DNA of 64,000 nucleotides from Acholoe squamosa (taxonomy: Eukaryota; Annelida; Polychaeta; Phyllodocida; Polynoidae): positions 44,935,269 to 44,999,268 of the forward strand of contig OX439041.1 in NCBI GenBank assembly GCA_949317995.1, in the 5' to 3' direction. Below are positions 23,165 through 34,151 of the stretch, one piece after another. Below the pieces are notes generated by a model. It saw only the letters and a list, made by a program, of their open reading frames with translations. It ran no database searches and had not been told where the DNA came from. Both the position numbers and the translations under genes were made by a program. Position 1 is the first letter of the stretch, and each line of letters opens with the position of its first letter.

Positions 23165-24110
23165 TACTTCTACCAGATAATTCGGCCGATATTTCTTTCA
23201 TCTTTTCTCAAGTACATCTATTTGGGAGTTTGAATGTTCCAAGTACTTTGTCCAAGAGTTGGTCAATTCCTGAGAATCCACAGGATTTGTAGTAGAACTG
23301 ACGATTACATTCAACAGGGCCTGATCATGGCATCACATTTTGTACGCCGAGGCTATCCTAAAGAAATGGTAGCTGAGGCCTTTATAAAGGCCTTACGAAA
23401 ACCACGACCTGACCCAAGCATTTGGTGATCTGATAAGAAAAAGAAATCGGACGACGCACCGATAATTCTAATCACAACCTTCCATCCCACCTTCAATGAT
23501 TTGCAAAAAATCATTAGAATAAATTGGGACCTGCTAGCACAATCAGCAAGAACCACGGCCCTACACAGTACTAGACTAGTGATGGGCCTACGGAAACCCC
23601 CGTCGATAAGATCTCAATTGGTACGAGCCAAAATAGATTACCATCCCGGAGAGGTAAGAAAACACAAGGCAGCGATTGGTGGAAAAATTGCCAAAAACTG
23701 CCTAAGTGGTACAAGATGTAGATATATTGCCCCAAACTCAACAAAACAGGGAAAATCACATCAAGAAACGGCAAAGAATTTGAAACAAAATACAATGTTA
23801 CCTGCCGAAGCACAAACCTGATCTACTGCCTAACTTGCAAAAAATGCAAGATGCAATGTGTCGCATTATGGGAAAATCACCCACAAACTTTTAGAAACTG
23901 ATATAGGTCGACACTTCAACACAGAGAACCACAATGGTCTCGATGATTTAGAGATCCATGTCGTAGATTTTATCTACCAGAGTCCACACAGCGATTACGC
24001 AGAAAAACTACGAAACAAAATCGAGAGGAATTGGATGCTGAAATTAGCCACCCAAATCCCCAATGGCCTGAATCTGATAGATGCACCCAACTATTGATTC
24101 ATTTTGGTTT
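23165..24110 (+). pseudogene. Penelope-like element, broken 3' half (RT end plus GIY-YIG endonuclease)
   Basis: Translated fragments match the C-terminal part of a Penelope-like retroelement polyprotein. 23234-23428 carries the distal reverse transcriptase region (RICS and FVRRGYP motifs). After an in-frame TGA at 23426, the same frame continues to about 23770 with a segment ending in 'RKPPSIRSQLVRAKI'. A frameshift then leads to IYCLTCKKCKMQ, and a second frameshift near 23857 leads to IGRHFN and the final PNGLN, ending at 24097. The CxxC and GIY-YIG-type C-terminal region is characteristic of the family. The 5' part is absent, so this is a dead, truncated copy. Confidence 0.8.
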
Positions 24111-24927
24111 TGCCCCAACCCTCCAGCAGAAACAAACCACCCCTAATCCTCGTTGAAAAACAGCTGTTACCGGCTGCCTGCAAGATAGAGATAATTATTT
24201 GGAATCACTTACAAAAAATATTGTAAGTCCCCCATTAATCCTCTGAGCATTACCAATTTACATTGAACACACCAAATCAGAGAACCTCAATGTAATCTCC
24301 CACACATTAACTTTGGAAATACTTTCTAAAAATATGATGTGTTTCCCTCCAGTTGTTAAATAAAACAACTGAGACAGTGACAATGTCACTGGCCTTGATT
24401 AGCGATTATGTGCCTGATGAGACCATAAGGTCGAAACCTTGACTAATAATTCACCCACCACCTCTAGACAATAGTCTGGAAACATTTGCTAGAAATATGT
24501 TTGGCAAAATACACCTATGCAGGGAGAGTGAAATCACTCTACCCCATAGTTGATGATGCAATCACTGATTGTCTCCAGGACAACCACACACAAATTTCAT
24601 TGGTATCCTAGGTGAATACACCAAATGTGATGTCACACTTGGTTGCTATAGAGACCGAGGTCTGGTCTGACTGTGTTTACTCACAGTCATCAAGGTAGCA
24701 CAGCAGAGAGAGGTCGCACCTCAGCCACGTCTTTCGAAGAGTTGGGAATTGGAAAATTCAACCAAAGAAGACTTTATTTTGATGAGATGAGTTTATTTAC
24801 AGGGTGAGTTTTAATGCATATATCATTCATTCCATTCTTAACAATTACTCCAGAGATATATCTGATGAATATATTAGAGATTTAAACATCAAGTATTTGA
24901 GTTGTATTATCTGGTTGTCTATTACTG
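24111..24927. other. Penelope-like 3' flank and URI1 downstream region
   Basis: It contains the hammerhead-like core and, near 24774 and 24791, two TTTATT hexamers. On the minus strand these are AATAAA polyadenylation signals about 140-155 bp past the URI1 stop codon. No further gene. Confidence 0.55.
24414..24437 (+). ncRNA. Hammerhead-ribozyme-like core in the Penelope-like 3' flank
   Basis: CTGATGA, then a perfect 4-bp stem GACC/GGTC with loop ATAA, then GAAAC: the conserved catalytic core and stem II of a hammerhead ribozyme. Penelope-like elements are known to carry hammerhead motifs in their terminal repeats. I could not find convincing stems I and III or a well-placed GUH cleavage site, so this copy may be inactive. 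Confidence 0.55.
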
Positions 24928-27900
24928 TTATCTATTCTGTTGCTTCATTCGCTGTGCTTTAAACTTGGACACCCTGGGTTGTGGCGCGGTGGGTTCGGGC
25001 AAAGTAGGCGCTGTCACCTTGGTGGTATCCTGCCTCTCTACAACAGCACCGGTAAACGCCTGGAAGTATGGACATTGAATCTCATCACGTATTTTTACAA
25101 TAAAATGTCACAGATAGCTCAAATAATTGCGCTCCACTGTATACAAGGCTATTCCCACTGCAGAAAAAAAAAATTACCGGCCTAAGAAATATACCGGGGG
25201 TGTATATGAAAAAAAGATTGGTGCTAAACCTTGAAATTGTGTTAATAATTCGCAAGGTAATGCTTAATTTAGTCCAAATGAATTGAGCATCACATTTACA
25301 ATAATATATTTCAGCATACGAAATCCTTTCAAGCCCAATCATATATACACAAAAGATCTTAGGGGGATCTTACCTTTGAAGTTACTGATACTGGTTGTGG
25401 TTTGGGAGGTATATCTTCCCTCCTGCTCTCTGCCCTTTGAGTGCCTGTCCTCTCGGGTTCTGTGATAGTGACCCGGTGTTTACCGTTGGACCCCGGGGAC
25501 CCTGGAGACTTGAGGATAGAGCGAGGTCCCATATAGTGTGTGTAGATGTCAGATGGGGAGGTGATGACTGGCGCACCATCCGCAGTTGCAGTAGGCTTAC
25601 TCCGACTCGGCTGCGATTATGTAGAATCATTTAATTAAATGTCCATGTGTCGCTGTCTGATTAAACAATTAGACATTGCATATATTTCACCTTCTTGGTG
25701 AGCCTCTATTGTCCAGAGAACCACCATAAACTGTAATATTCTGTTTCAATGTGTCCATCTATACAGGTTTGTACATCAAGTTTTCCTTTAAAAAGGCCCA
25801 GCAATTAATGGATCAAAACAAAATCCAACTTCTCCGCTCTATTAAATTTTCATTGATTATTTTCTGCAAAATTATGCTCAGGGGCAGATCCAGAAGGTGT
25901 GGTCTAGGGGGAGTGGCACAGCCAGGAAAATTGGGTCTAGGAGGGCACCACCAGGGTATCGGGGCACTTTTCCTATAGTTCAGTCATAGCCGGGCCAATT
26001 TTCAGGGGGTCTGGGGGGGGGGGGCATGTGCCCCCTAGGCCCCCCCTCTGGATCCACCCCTGATGCTTCATAAAACGAATTCACTTACACATTTTACAGG
26101 GATGAAAGTCAGGGAATTCCCTGAAGACTTTCATCCCTGATTTTAAATCGGGAAAGTTTTATCAAGACTTATATTACAAATCATGGGACAAGGCTACAAG
26201 AGGGCCTTCTGAAATCTGGCGTCAGTCGGAAGAACCAGGAACATAATTTTTACAACAGATTCTACCACGATTCTGAGATGAATAGTTATGAATGTATCAC
26301 CTGTGTAACTGCAGTGTTTGTGTGCGAGAAGCGTATAGAGACTGGGCGTGGAGGGCCGGCCTGCTCCCCCTCCTCCTCATCTTCATAATCATCACTATCC
26401 TCATCATCCTCACTCTCATCATAATCATCATCAGAGTCATCTTCATCATCACCTCCTGGTAAACCTTCTGTTCCTCTGCCTCCTTCACTGGATCCCTCTG
26501 CAGTTTCCCCAGATGCAAGCTCTTCGTCCAATCTGATGCGGAAACAAATATGAGATTCAGGTGATTAAAATATGGCGACATTTATTTCCTGTGGAAAAGA
26601 AATTCACAGACAGTGTAAGATCTTCCCAACCTCTGTGCACCATACAGAACTGAACTAGACTGTCCAAAATATCACCCCAGATGCGCCTTGTATTTCCTTT
26701 AACTCCTTTGTATCATTTCCTTTATCTCAGGCCACATCTTACAATATCAGGGACGTTGAGTCAGGCGTGGGCAATAATCAGGAACCCATACATTTACTTG
26801 ATATTAAAAGTCCTCCTATTTTTCCTAACAACCCTCCTTAACATTTGTATAGGGAAAATACATGTCATTCAAAATTTTCGGAAATCAGAAAGTCCTGATA
26901 AAACCTGAAGACTTACATCCCTGCAATATGCTAGGGGTGCCTTTTACATAAGAATAACGGTAATATGCTGGGAAAAGTATTGTGGCATCTCGTTGGGGTC
27001 TACTGTAATTCTATTGGATATCTTTTTTTATCATACCCCTGATCCTCCAAATGCGACAAGGTGCCAGAGTCAGAAAATATAAGCAAATGTCCACGACCAT
27101 GGAATATTTTTGCATCTCATTGACCTCAGTGGCATTGGTCGCAAAGCAGAAATATTTTACAGGAGTGGACATTTGCATTTATTTCATGGTTTAGGGAGGG
27201 ATTTAGGCACAATAACATATTTTAAAAATCGCCATCTTGGCCCTATGAGATCAGGTGACCATAGCATGGAATACGAAGACATCGTATTCCATGGCCCCAT
27301 GGAGTACGGTCTTCCTTGGTTAACTCTATGGAGTCGTGGTATCCATCATGAAATAAGAAACAATTCAAAATATCTGTGCATGGCAAAACTCCCCCCGGTG
27401 TGCCCTCTGATCCATGGACATATTGATTTTAAAGATAAATGCTACAGGCTGGCCAATGTTAGATCTTCTATTGATAATTTCAAATAACTTCGCATAGTAA
27501 TAGTTTGGTATATAAGGAACATGGAAATGCGAAAAAAATCCCTATGTCACGGTGATCATTTTGATTTTATGACCACTTAATTGAAAAATGCCTTAACTAT
27601 AGAAATGAATGGGGAAAACACTTTTTTTCAGATTTTGCATCATAGTGACTGACCTTCTATTGTAGACCTACAACACTCTCTGAATATATAAAAGACATCT
27701 TTACAAACACTTTAAGAGAAGAAAAATGGGGGGTCACGGTTGAAATGAAAAAGTTGTGAATTTTTCAAAAATATTAACTATAGGGTCCTATGGGAATTCA
27801 AATGGCATATAAATGTCTTTACTGTATCTATAGTGATCAGAAATGAACTAAAAAAAAAACATATGTACAGGTAAAGTGGTCCTGTTGGGACGAGTAACCT

Positions 27901-30050
27901 TTATAAAATAGTATAACTCATGAGTTCTGATTTCTGCCACCAGGTGGCTTCTGTGTACCGAGTAGCGTTTGTTGTTAAGTCTAATTTCAAATAGCAAAAA
28001 AAAGATGTAACCCGTTGATACCAAATATCTTATCAACTGTGCTTACTTTTCCATTTCTCTATCTTTTCTCTCTTGGTCCTCTAGTTCATCCAGTCGTGCC
28101 CACATTTCAACATCTGTGAGTGGTTCCTTGACAGGTGCCGCTGCGGCCTGCCGCTCATCTACCTTCTGTTCTCTTCTGTACTTCTTCATGTTCTCTTTGT
28201 GCTTTTCTTTAAAGAAGGAAATATTCACGATTACCCCTTTGGATAACATGAAAACTCGATGTTTTATTTTCATTTGTTAACATGTGTTGACCTATCATAT
28301 TGACCCTTTAGCATGATGATTATGTGGACGTATGCCTCATACAATACTGGGCTAGCCTTAACAGAAACTGATGGTCTAAAACTTAACCTTATATGATCTT
28401 TTATATCAACCCCTTCAATTTTCATCTTTGGCTGTGAGGGAGACCACAGTAGAATGATTGCCTACATTCCCACGTGGCAGCCACGGCTTATAAGTGAATC
28501 AGAGGCCTGCTCCAGCTTATAGAATCAACTTGAACTCACATTGTGGCTTATCAGCGGATATTTATTCCTATAAAATAGTACTTAACCATCAATTTTGAGG
28601 CCCCAGGTGCGGTTTATATAGTTTTTCTTAAGTGAGGTGCGGTTTGTACGCTGGGGAGGCTTATATGTCGGAATTTATGTTAATAAATTGGTCTGATGTA
28701 GGATATCTTTTGTCAATAAAATCTAGTATTTTCTCACTTTTCCACTCTCGCTCTTTCTCCTCGTCGAACTCCTCCCTGATCTCAAACGCTCCGTCCTGTT
28801 CACGTCCCACCTCCCATAGGTCCTCAGTGAACTGACGCCGTGGCTCCAGCAGTCCTTTCTGCTGTTCCAACTCGGATAACTGCTGCTTTAAAACTGTCAA
28901 ATATAAAGGCGATTATTGCGTAGAAGTCTTTTGAAATCATATTATGGAAACATGTGATTGATGAATTGCTGCAATCTTACTTCAAATAAAAAAATGTACT
29001 TTATCTCTTGATCTCTTTTAGTATATTCAGTATGCACTCTTTACTTCTTGACCTATAAAGGTAATCGTTGGTGAGTCGTTTCAATAAAACTATCCTTTTC
29101 TGTTACCTTTCTATCTTGATTCATTATCTGTTTCACTATTGATTTCATGGAGCAGACATTATTCACATTGGGTCTAGCCTAGTTCTCTGTAACCCACCAA
29201 GGTAAAGTAATTATCTTACCGTCCACACGTCTGTCGATAATTTCACATGCCTGTTTTGCAGATCGCTCAACAAACCAGTTGTCACCAAGTAGAACCGTGA
29301 TCTCATTAGTATGCACCAGCTTTCCCGGCATGAACGCCAGTTTACCAAATGGTACCTGTACAAAACACAACATACACCCTAATAGTATGTGCTTAATCCT
29401 AAACAGTCTTCTGTCGGTGCATTGACTGTGATCTCAAATGAGCGCATTGACATATTTTACCACAGGGCACCAATGTATTTAAAAAAAAAGAAGGAAGGAC
29501 TCCCCCGCACAAGAAAAAGGCAGGGATATTTAAGTAAAATGGCTATCAAGTGGCTGGAATTATAATAAGGGAATTTTCAAGTAAGTAATCAAGTATAGGG
29601 TGCTAATACTGCTCTTACCATGACATCATGTGTTAACTTGTGTGGAAGTGTCTCCAGCCGTTTGTGTAGGGCCTCATAGTCTTCTTTGAACTTGTTCCTT
29701 TGAAAACAGATGTTAACTCACTGTTATCCCTGGCAGGTAACTTCAAAGCTGTTTTACTAAGAATGATGCGAATGTATTATGTCATTATGCCTAGGCCCTA
29801 TAGATTCTATATAAGTTTTTCATAACATACATAATTTCTACTGGTAGATCTAGTTCTAATTATTGGAGGCTTCCGATATCCGTGTCTTCAAGGGACCCTT
29901 CTGTTGAAGTAGTCCTTCACATCTACTCATCAGCTCATATGGACAAAACATGAATAACTGTGTGACTTACAGTTGCTCGGCGCGCTGTTCGGTCAGTTGG
30001 ATGGCAGCAGTCTGCTCCTCCAGTAGGCGCTGGGCCTCCGCTGTGTCCAT
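24928..30050 (-). CDS. URI1: URI, unconventional prefoldin RPB5 interactor (complete, 8 exons)
   Basis: Prefoldin-like protein. In other animals it binds RNA polymerase subunit RPB5 within the R2TP/prefoldin-like co-chaperone complex, in cytoplasm and nucleus. Coding exons, in transcript order: 30050-29971, 29697-29619, 29355-29220, 28893-28738, 28206-28047, 26532-26301, 25610-25374, 25059-24928. All junctions are GT-AG, phases 2,0,1,1,2,0,0, total 1212 nt (403 aa). Diagnostic URI motifs: VPFGKLAFMPGKLVHTNE from residue 54 with LLGDNWF after it; a coiled-coil helix with LWEV; WARLDELE; an acidic run about residues 230-260; SPSDIYTHY and RSILKS (about 299-315); and C-terminal VSKFKAQR near 390. 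It is shorter than vertebrate URI1, mainly in the linker regions. The start ATG lies in exon 1 with no upstream in-frame extension visible. Confidence in identity is high. Confidence 0.95.
25880..26062. mobile_element. MITE with CAGGGGC...CCCCTG ends, in URI1 intron 6
   Basis: The ends CAGGGGCAGATCCAGA and TCTGGATCCACCCCTG are inverted. The interior has G/C runs and 'gggcatgtgcccc'. A diverged relative lies at about 54739-54876. CAGGG-type ends suggest hAT, but the target duplication is unclear (only ATGCT is shared). Confidence 0.7.
26097..26141. repeat. 45-bp near-perfect palindrome
   Basis: CAGGGATGAAAGTC and GACTTTCATCCCTG flank an inner GGGAATTCCC. Another right-hand end, GACTTACATCCCTG, sits at about 26911-26924. 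This looks like a collapsed element with CAGGGATG ends, in URI1 intron 5. Confidence 0.75.
26533..28046 (-). other. URI1 intron 5
   Basis: 1.5-kb intron. It contains a palindrome at 27266-27294 (CATGGAATACGA/TCGTATTCCATG), inverted 'aatgtccac/gtggacatt' near 27088 and 27163, and a CTCF-like CCACCAGGTGGC at about 27941. A 125-codon plus-strand frame at 27110-27487 lies over these inverted repeats and is not called a gene. Confidence 0.6.
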
Positions 30051-30280
30051 CCTTCACCAGTTTGTGTGCTAGACACCCTGGTCACTGGTACCAGCAGCAA
30101 TATGGAGAGGCTCTTCACTGAAAGAAGATATAATATTATGTTATGTTAATAGACACCAAACCTTGCTTTTCTCTATAGTTCTTGGCACTCACCAGTAGTA
30201 CTGTTACCTAGAATATAAGGGACAGGTCAATAGTATGGATGCCTAGTTGGGTTGATCTGGTACCTGGAGATATGCCCTAG

Positions 30281-30507
30281 TACCGTAATCTCCCGCATAG
30301 AAGGTGCAGCTCACGTAGAAGGCACACCCCCAACTCAGAGAAGGCTTTTCCACGTAGAAGGCGCACCTACCTCTTCTGGATCAGTTTCTGGAAAAACCTG
30401 CGTACAAGGCACACCCCCAACTCAAGGCAATTACCCTCCCGCGTATAAGACCCAGCAGCATTTTGTTTGGCGTAGAAGACGCGCCTTCTACGCAGGAGAT
30501 TAGGGTA
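30281..30507. mobile_element. TACCGTA-ended foldback MITE, copy 1
   Basis: It starts TACCGTAATCTCCCGCATAG and ends with the imperfect complement of that sequence (CTACGCAGGAGATTAGGGTA). It is full of 'agaaggcgcac' and 'gtagaaggc' phrases in both orientations. It lies just upstream of URI1. Confidence 0.75.
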
Positions 30508-31127
30508 GTAGCCAGCATGTTGGTTGCTACTGTAAATTCTCTCGTATAAGCCGCAGCTAGTACCAGAACTCAAATCAAAATGTAGCTTATAGGAAGGTAA
30601 TTGGCACTATACCAACAAAGCGGGATTGATTATCTGCCAATGAAATAGTCCTGACTCCTCACTGCGAGCTTCTTGGGGGCACGTGGTACCTATTTGATAA
30701 CTGTTATCAGTGATAACTGCCGGTAACAGGCTTCATCAATGGCTGCACCCATTGGACAATCCGCTACCTCGGTATAGAACAGGATATTTTGTGCCTACAC
30801 CCCGTAACACTGCAGCTCCGTATCTCACCCTGCGAGATAACCCTCCCCCTTATCAGTTACCGGGTACAGCATCCTAAATGGCCTTATAAATAAATAGGGT
30901 ACTGTAGGCTCTTGTATTGCTCTCAACCTCTATGGGCTTAGTTAGGCCTAAAAAGCATTAGTGTAGATAAGTAGGGAAATCTTTTTCTGAGAATTTCTTT
31001 AAGGCGATGAGGATTTTAGGGATCGTAAAAAAAAACTTCCATGTCCACATAGGGCCAAAAAATTAGGGTAGGTACAAATGTAGCGTTACCTGAAAAAAGC
31101 AATTCCTTTTTACAATTTTAGGCCTTA
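30508..31127. other. Intergenic stretch upstream of URI1
   Basis: Contains a 'cggcttata'-family fragment at about 30525-30600. Nothing else was recognised. Confidence 0.45.
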
Positions 31128-31290
31128 GGGAGTGATCATTTTTAAACAATTGGGGGGGGGGCCTCGTGGGGTTAAAATTTTTTTTTATCCCTTTTTCAAC
31201 TCCTGAGAGGGTCAAAATAATTTGCGCATGATTTTTGGCCCCTCTGGATGGGTCCCGCCTCGGCTCAAGTGGGGGGAGGGGCAAACCCAC
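31128..31290. mobile_element. PIF/Harbinger-like MITE, 5' end only
   Basis: It begins GGGAGTGATCATTTTTAAAC after TTA, with the G-run interior typical of the other copies. I see no matching right end, so the copy is truncated. Confidence 0.6.
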
Positions 31291-31543
31291 CAGGTACATC
31301 AAACACTGCCTGCACCACTCCCCTGGCAGTGTCCATCATTTGTGACGCATTTTTTGTGACCCAACAAATTGCTGCACTGGAAATTAAACTGCACTGAAAT
31401 TGGCATATTCTTACAGAACAAAGATTAAATGAACACATGTAAGAATTTATTTTGGTATATCATGGTTCATTTTACCTATAGGAAACTTTCTCGGGGAAAA
31501 TGGGCCATTTCTAGACATTTTTGTAGATTTCTGAAGTGGATGA

Positions 31544-31705
31544 CCAGGGCTTTTGACAGGATTTTTTGCAATGCGCCAATTGCACACTTTTTAGCAAATA
31601 CAATGCGCCATTCTGTAAATGAATGGCCATTCTAGCCATTTAAATGCGACATTTAAGCATTAAATGCGTGTATTGCGCACTGCGCAGCCCTGTCAAAAGC
31701 CCTGG
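31544..31705. mobile_element. hAT-like MITE, ~160 bp, with GATGAC target repeats
   Basis: The ends CAGGGCTTTTGACAGG and CCTGTCAAAAGCCCTG are inverted and perfect. GATGAC directly precedes the left end and directly follows the right end. The interior has repeated 'aatgcgcca' and 'aaatgcg' motifs. Confidence 0.8.
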
Positions 31706-32407
31706 ATGACTGAAAAGGTCATCCTAATCAAGTTGTCTAAAATGAAAAAGTAGGATGAAACTAAAAGAAAGTAGTATGTTTCATGGCGTTTCATATAAGG
31801 TATAATTTGTGCATGTGGACTGATTGGTATTGCTGGGGACTGCAAAATAAATTCCAAAATAACATTTTCCTGTCTAAAAGGTGCAAGGTGGTGATTTGGC
31901 AGTTTTAAAGACATCACTGCATGGCCCATGTACAACATACAGGTGTGACACTTACAATATCTGCTAAGATAAACTTGTTCTACAAGCTCCCCGATTTTGG
32001 GAGCAATTAACTGATTTTTGATGATTTCCCAACCATGTGAACTTGCTACCACACAGGAAAAAATCATTTAATGCAGTTTGTCAAGAAATCTAGGTCATGA
32101 GCTTATGTCGGTCGAATATATAGGTCAGCAGAAACTAGGTCAATAGGAAACCCATTAGAGGTTAATGTTTGGGTCAAATACCTTTGTTAGGGTCAATCAG
32201 AATGTCTACTTCTTCATATTTTACAGCCTCTGTTCCTATATATTTGATCGTATCAGAACTAGGTCATGAGCTAATGTAGGTCAAATATATAGGTCACAGG
32301 GAAATTAGGTCAAGGTAAAATTTCGTACAGGTCAACATCCAGGTCAGATACCTTTCTATTTCGTGCTGATATTATGATTCATTCCAATGGAATTGATATT
32401 TTACTAA
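31706..32407. repeat. AT-rich region with repeated 'aggtca' phrases
   Basis: From about 32090 to 32350 the phrases 'taggtca', 'gaaactaggtcaa' and 'ctaatgtaggtcaaatatatagg' recur (32093-32165 and 32265-32320). This is a diverged two-copy repeat of about 175 bp. No gene. Confidence 0.5.
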
Positions 32408-32737
32408 GGGAGTGATCATTTTTTAACAACAGGGGGGGGGGGCTGGTGGGTTTGCGCGCAGACGCGCGAAAAAAATTTCGACCCCCCCTCTCAAGGGGGT
32501 AAAATTTTTTCAACCCCCCCATAAGGAACAAAAATCGTGCGCTAACGTCCCCTTCTAGCCTATAGTAACGCACAGGGTCTTCCACTGAAAACAGGTGAAA
32601 TTATTTTGACCTCCCCCCCATCAGAGGTATTGAAAAAATTCTGACCCCCCCCCCCCCGGTCAAGGGGTTGAAAAAATTCTGACCCCCCCCCTCAAACCCA
32701 CCAGCCCCCCCCCTGTTGTTAAAAAATGATCACTCCC
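32408..32737. mobile_element. PIF/Harbinger-like MITE, copy 3
   Basis: It begins GGGAGTGATCATTTTTTAAC and ends GTTAAAAAATGATCACTCCC, flanked by TAA on both sides. The interior has long C and G runs and repeated 'aaaattctgacccccc'. This is the cleanest of the four family members. Confidence 0.88.
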
Positions 32738-33256
32738 TAACTTACATACCTTTCATTTCTTCATTTACTATGCCTAATAGTAATTGGGATCCAGTAGGTC
32801 ACAACAAATTGCCTGAATACTTTGGACAAAAATGTCAGATTTCTAGGTACCGGTACTAATTCTGTGAGAACGAAATGAGATATCAACACTATTCCAAAAG
32901 ATTTGAATTCCTCACACTCTCCTGAATAACATAGGCACAGGGCTTTAACTCTAACTCATTATGTTAATTTTCATGAGATGTACCAACCAGCAAGCACCTC
33001 CCCCCCCCCCAACTGTTGAAAAATGAACAATTATCATGAGCCTCTGCCTAATACTTATACCGTAGCATAGACTGGGGTTCTAGATCATAGGGGACTCCCC
33101 TTTGAGCCCAACAGTGTGCTCCGGCTCATATCACTAGCCTGACATTAGACCTGCCAACCGGTCCCTACATATAGGCATATTTTTAATATGATGATAGACT
33201 CATAGAGTGAAGTGACGGGCGGTGGCCTCCACTAGCCTGACATATGCCACTAGCTA

Positions 33257-33426
33257 GGGATCCACTGCCGCGAGTAGCACTACGAATGTTCTCGTGCGTG
33301 TGTTCTCGCAGAAAACGTTCCAGTAGTGGATATGCTGCTGCGACAGAGTTCAGGCGACGTCCGAGCGACGTGCGACAACATTCGCAGAAATCAAGATTCG
33401 CAGTGCTACTCGCGGCAGTGGATCCC
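33257..33426. mobile_element. Foldback element with 24-bp inverted ends
   Basis: GGGATCCACTGCCGCGAGTA (followed by GCAC) at 33257 and its exact complement ending at 33426. The interior repeats 'gttctcg', 'ttcgcagaa' and 'gcgacgt'. Overlapping frames on both strands are products of the palindrome. Confidence 0.8.
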
Positions 33427-33657
33427 CCACTTATGGCACTTTCCCATATTATCGCCCACAACCATGGGCAGTGAGATTTCTCCTAAAGACAACATTGACT
33501 TTGTATTTCTAACAGTACTCGTGAATCCAAATACCTTTGGGCCCCTAGGTTTTAACTATCATGTGGAATAACCGAATAAATCACTCGAAATAATGCCTTC
33601 TGAATCCAGGCGCTGTGAGACACGGACGTAGCGTGAGCCGAGATTTTTAAAGAATAA

Positions 33658-33675
33658 TGCACTAGATGGCGCTCC
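33658..33675 (+). promoter_or_regulatory. CTCF-like motif
   Basis: TGCACTAGATGGCGCTCC matches the core of the CTCF recognition sequence (CCANNAGRTGGCGC). It lies between the divergently oriented URI1 and JAKMIP-like genes. Motif match only. Confidence 0.4.
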
Positions 33676-34064
33676 GCCGCTGTACTTCTCGTAACACCCA
33701 CTGGGTGGTGCCACAGTCTTGTCCAAGTTCCCGCCACCCATCGACGGCTATATCTACGACTATCCATTTTCTTGGTGTCTGATATACAAAACTGGAGTGA
33801 GACATGGTCTATTCACCCCAGGCATACCATATAGGATTGAGTGTGATTGCAGTGTGATTACAGGCAATTAAAGATGCAATTTCAACTAAAATGACCCTCC
33901 GGGAAGTAATCCATAAATCAATCTGTAGTCAATGTTACCATACCTGTTTTCCTAATAAATGGCATATACTATTTTAATATGCACGGGCGTGGACTGGTTA
34001 CCAGATTTAGTCTGTGTAGGTGTTATCCATATGCTATAGTAAGGGTGAGAAAGTAAAGGGAACA

Positions 34065-34082
34065 GTGCTGCCCTCTGGTGCC
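34065..34082 (-). promoter_or_regulatory. CTCF-like motif, opposite orientation
   Basis: On the minus strand it reads GGCACCAGAGGGCAGCAC, close to the CTCF consensus. It faces the opposite way to the motif at 33658, 400 bp away. Motif match only. Confidence 0.45.
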
Positions 34083-34112
34083 TTTATTTGCTATGCACAG
34101 ACCTTGATTACG

Positions 34113-34151
34113 GAGGTGAGTGGTGACTTTGCCAAAGTAACCACTCACCTC
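34113..34151. repeat. 39-bp palindrome
   Basis: GAGGTGAGTGGT and ACCACTCACCTC are perfect arms, with a further ACTTTG/CAAAGT inner match. It would form a strong hairpin. Confidence 0.8.

Noticed and set aside
27110-27487. 125-codon frame inside a URI1 intron
   Set aside because: Overlaps inverted repeats, begins near a repeat boundary, and shows no domain or splice signals.
31128-31290. Fifth full-length foldback element
   Set aside because: Only the left end of the PIF/Harbinger-like MITE is present; no matching right end was found.
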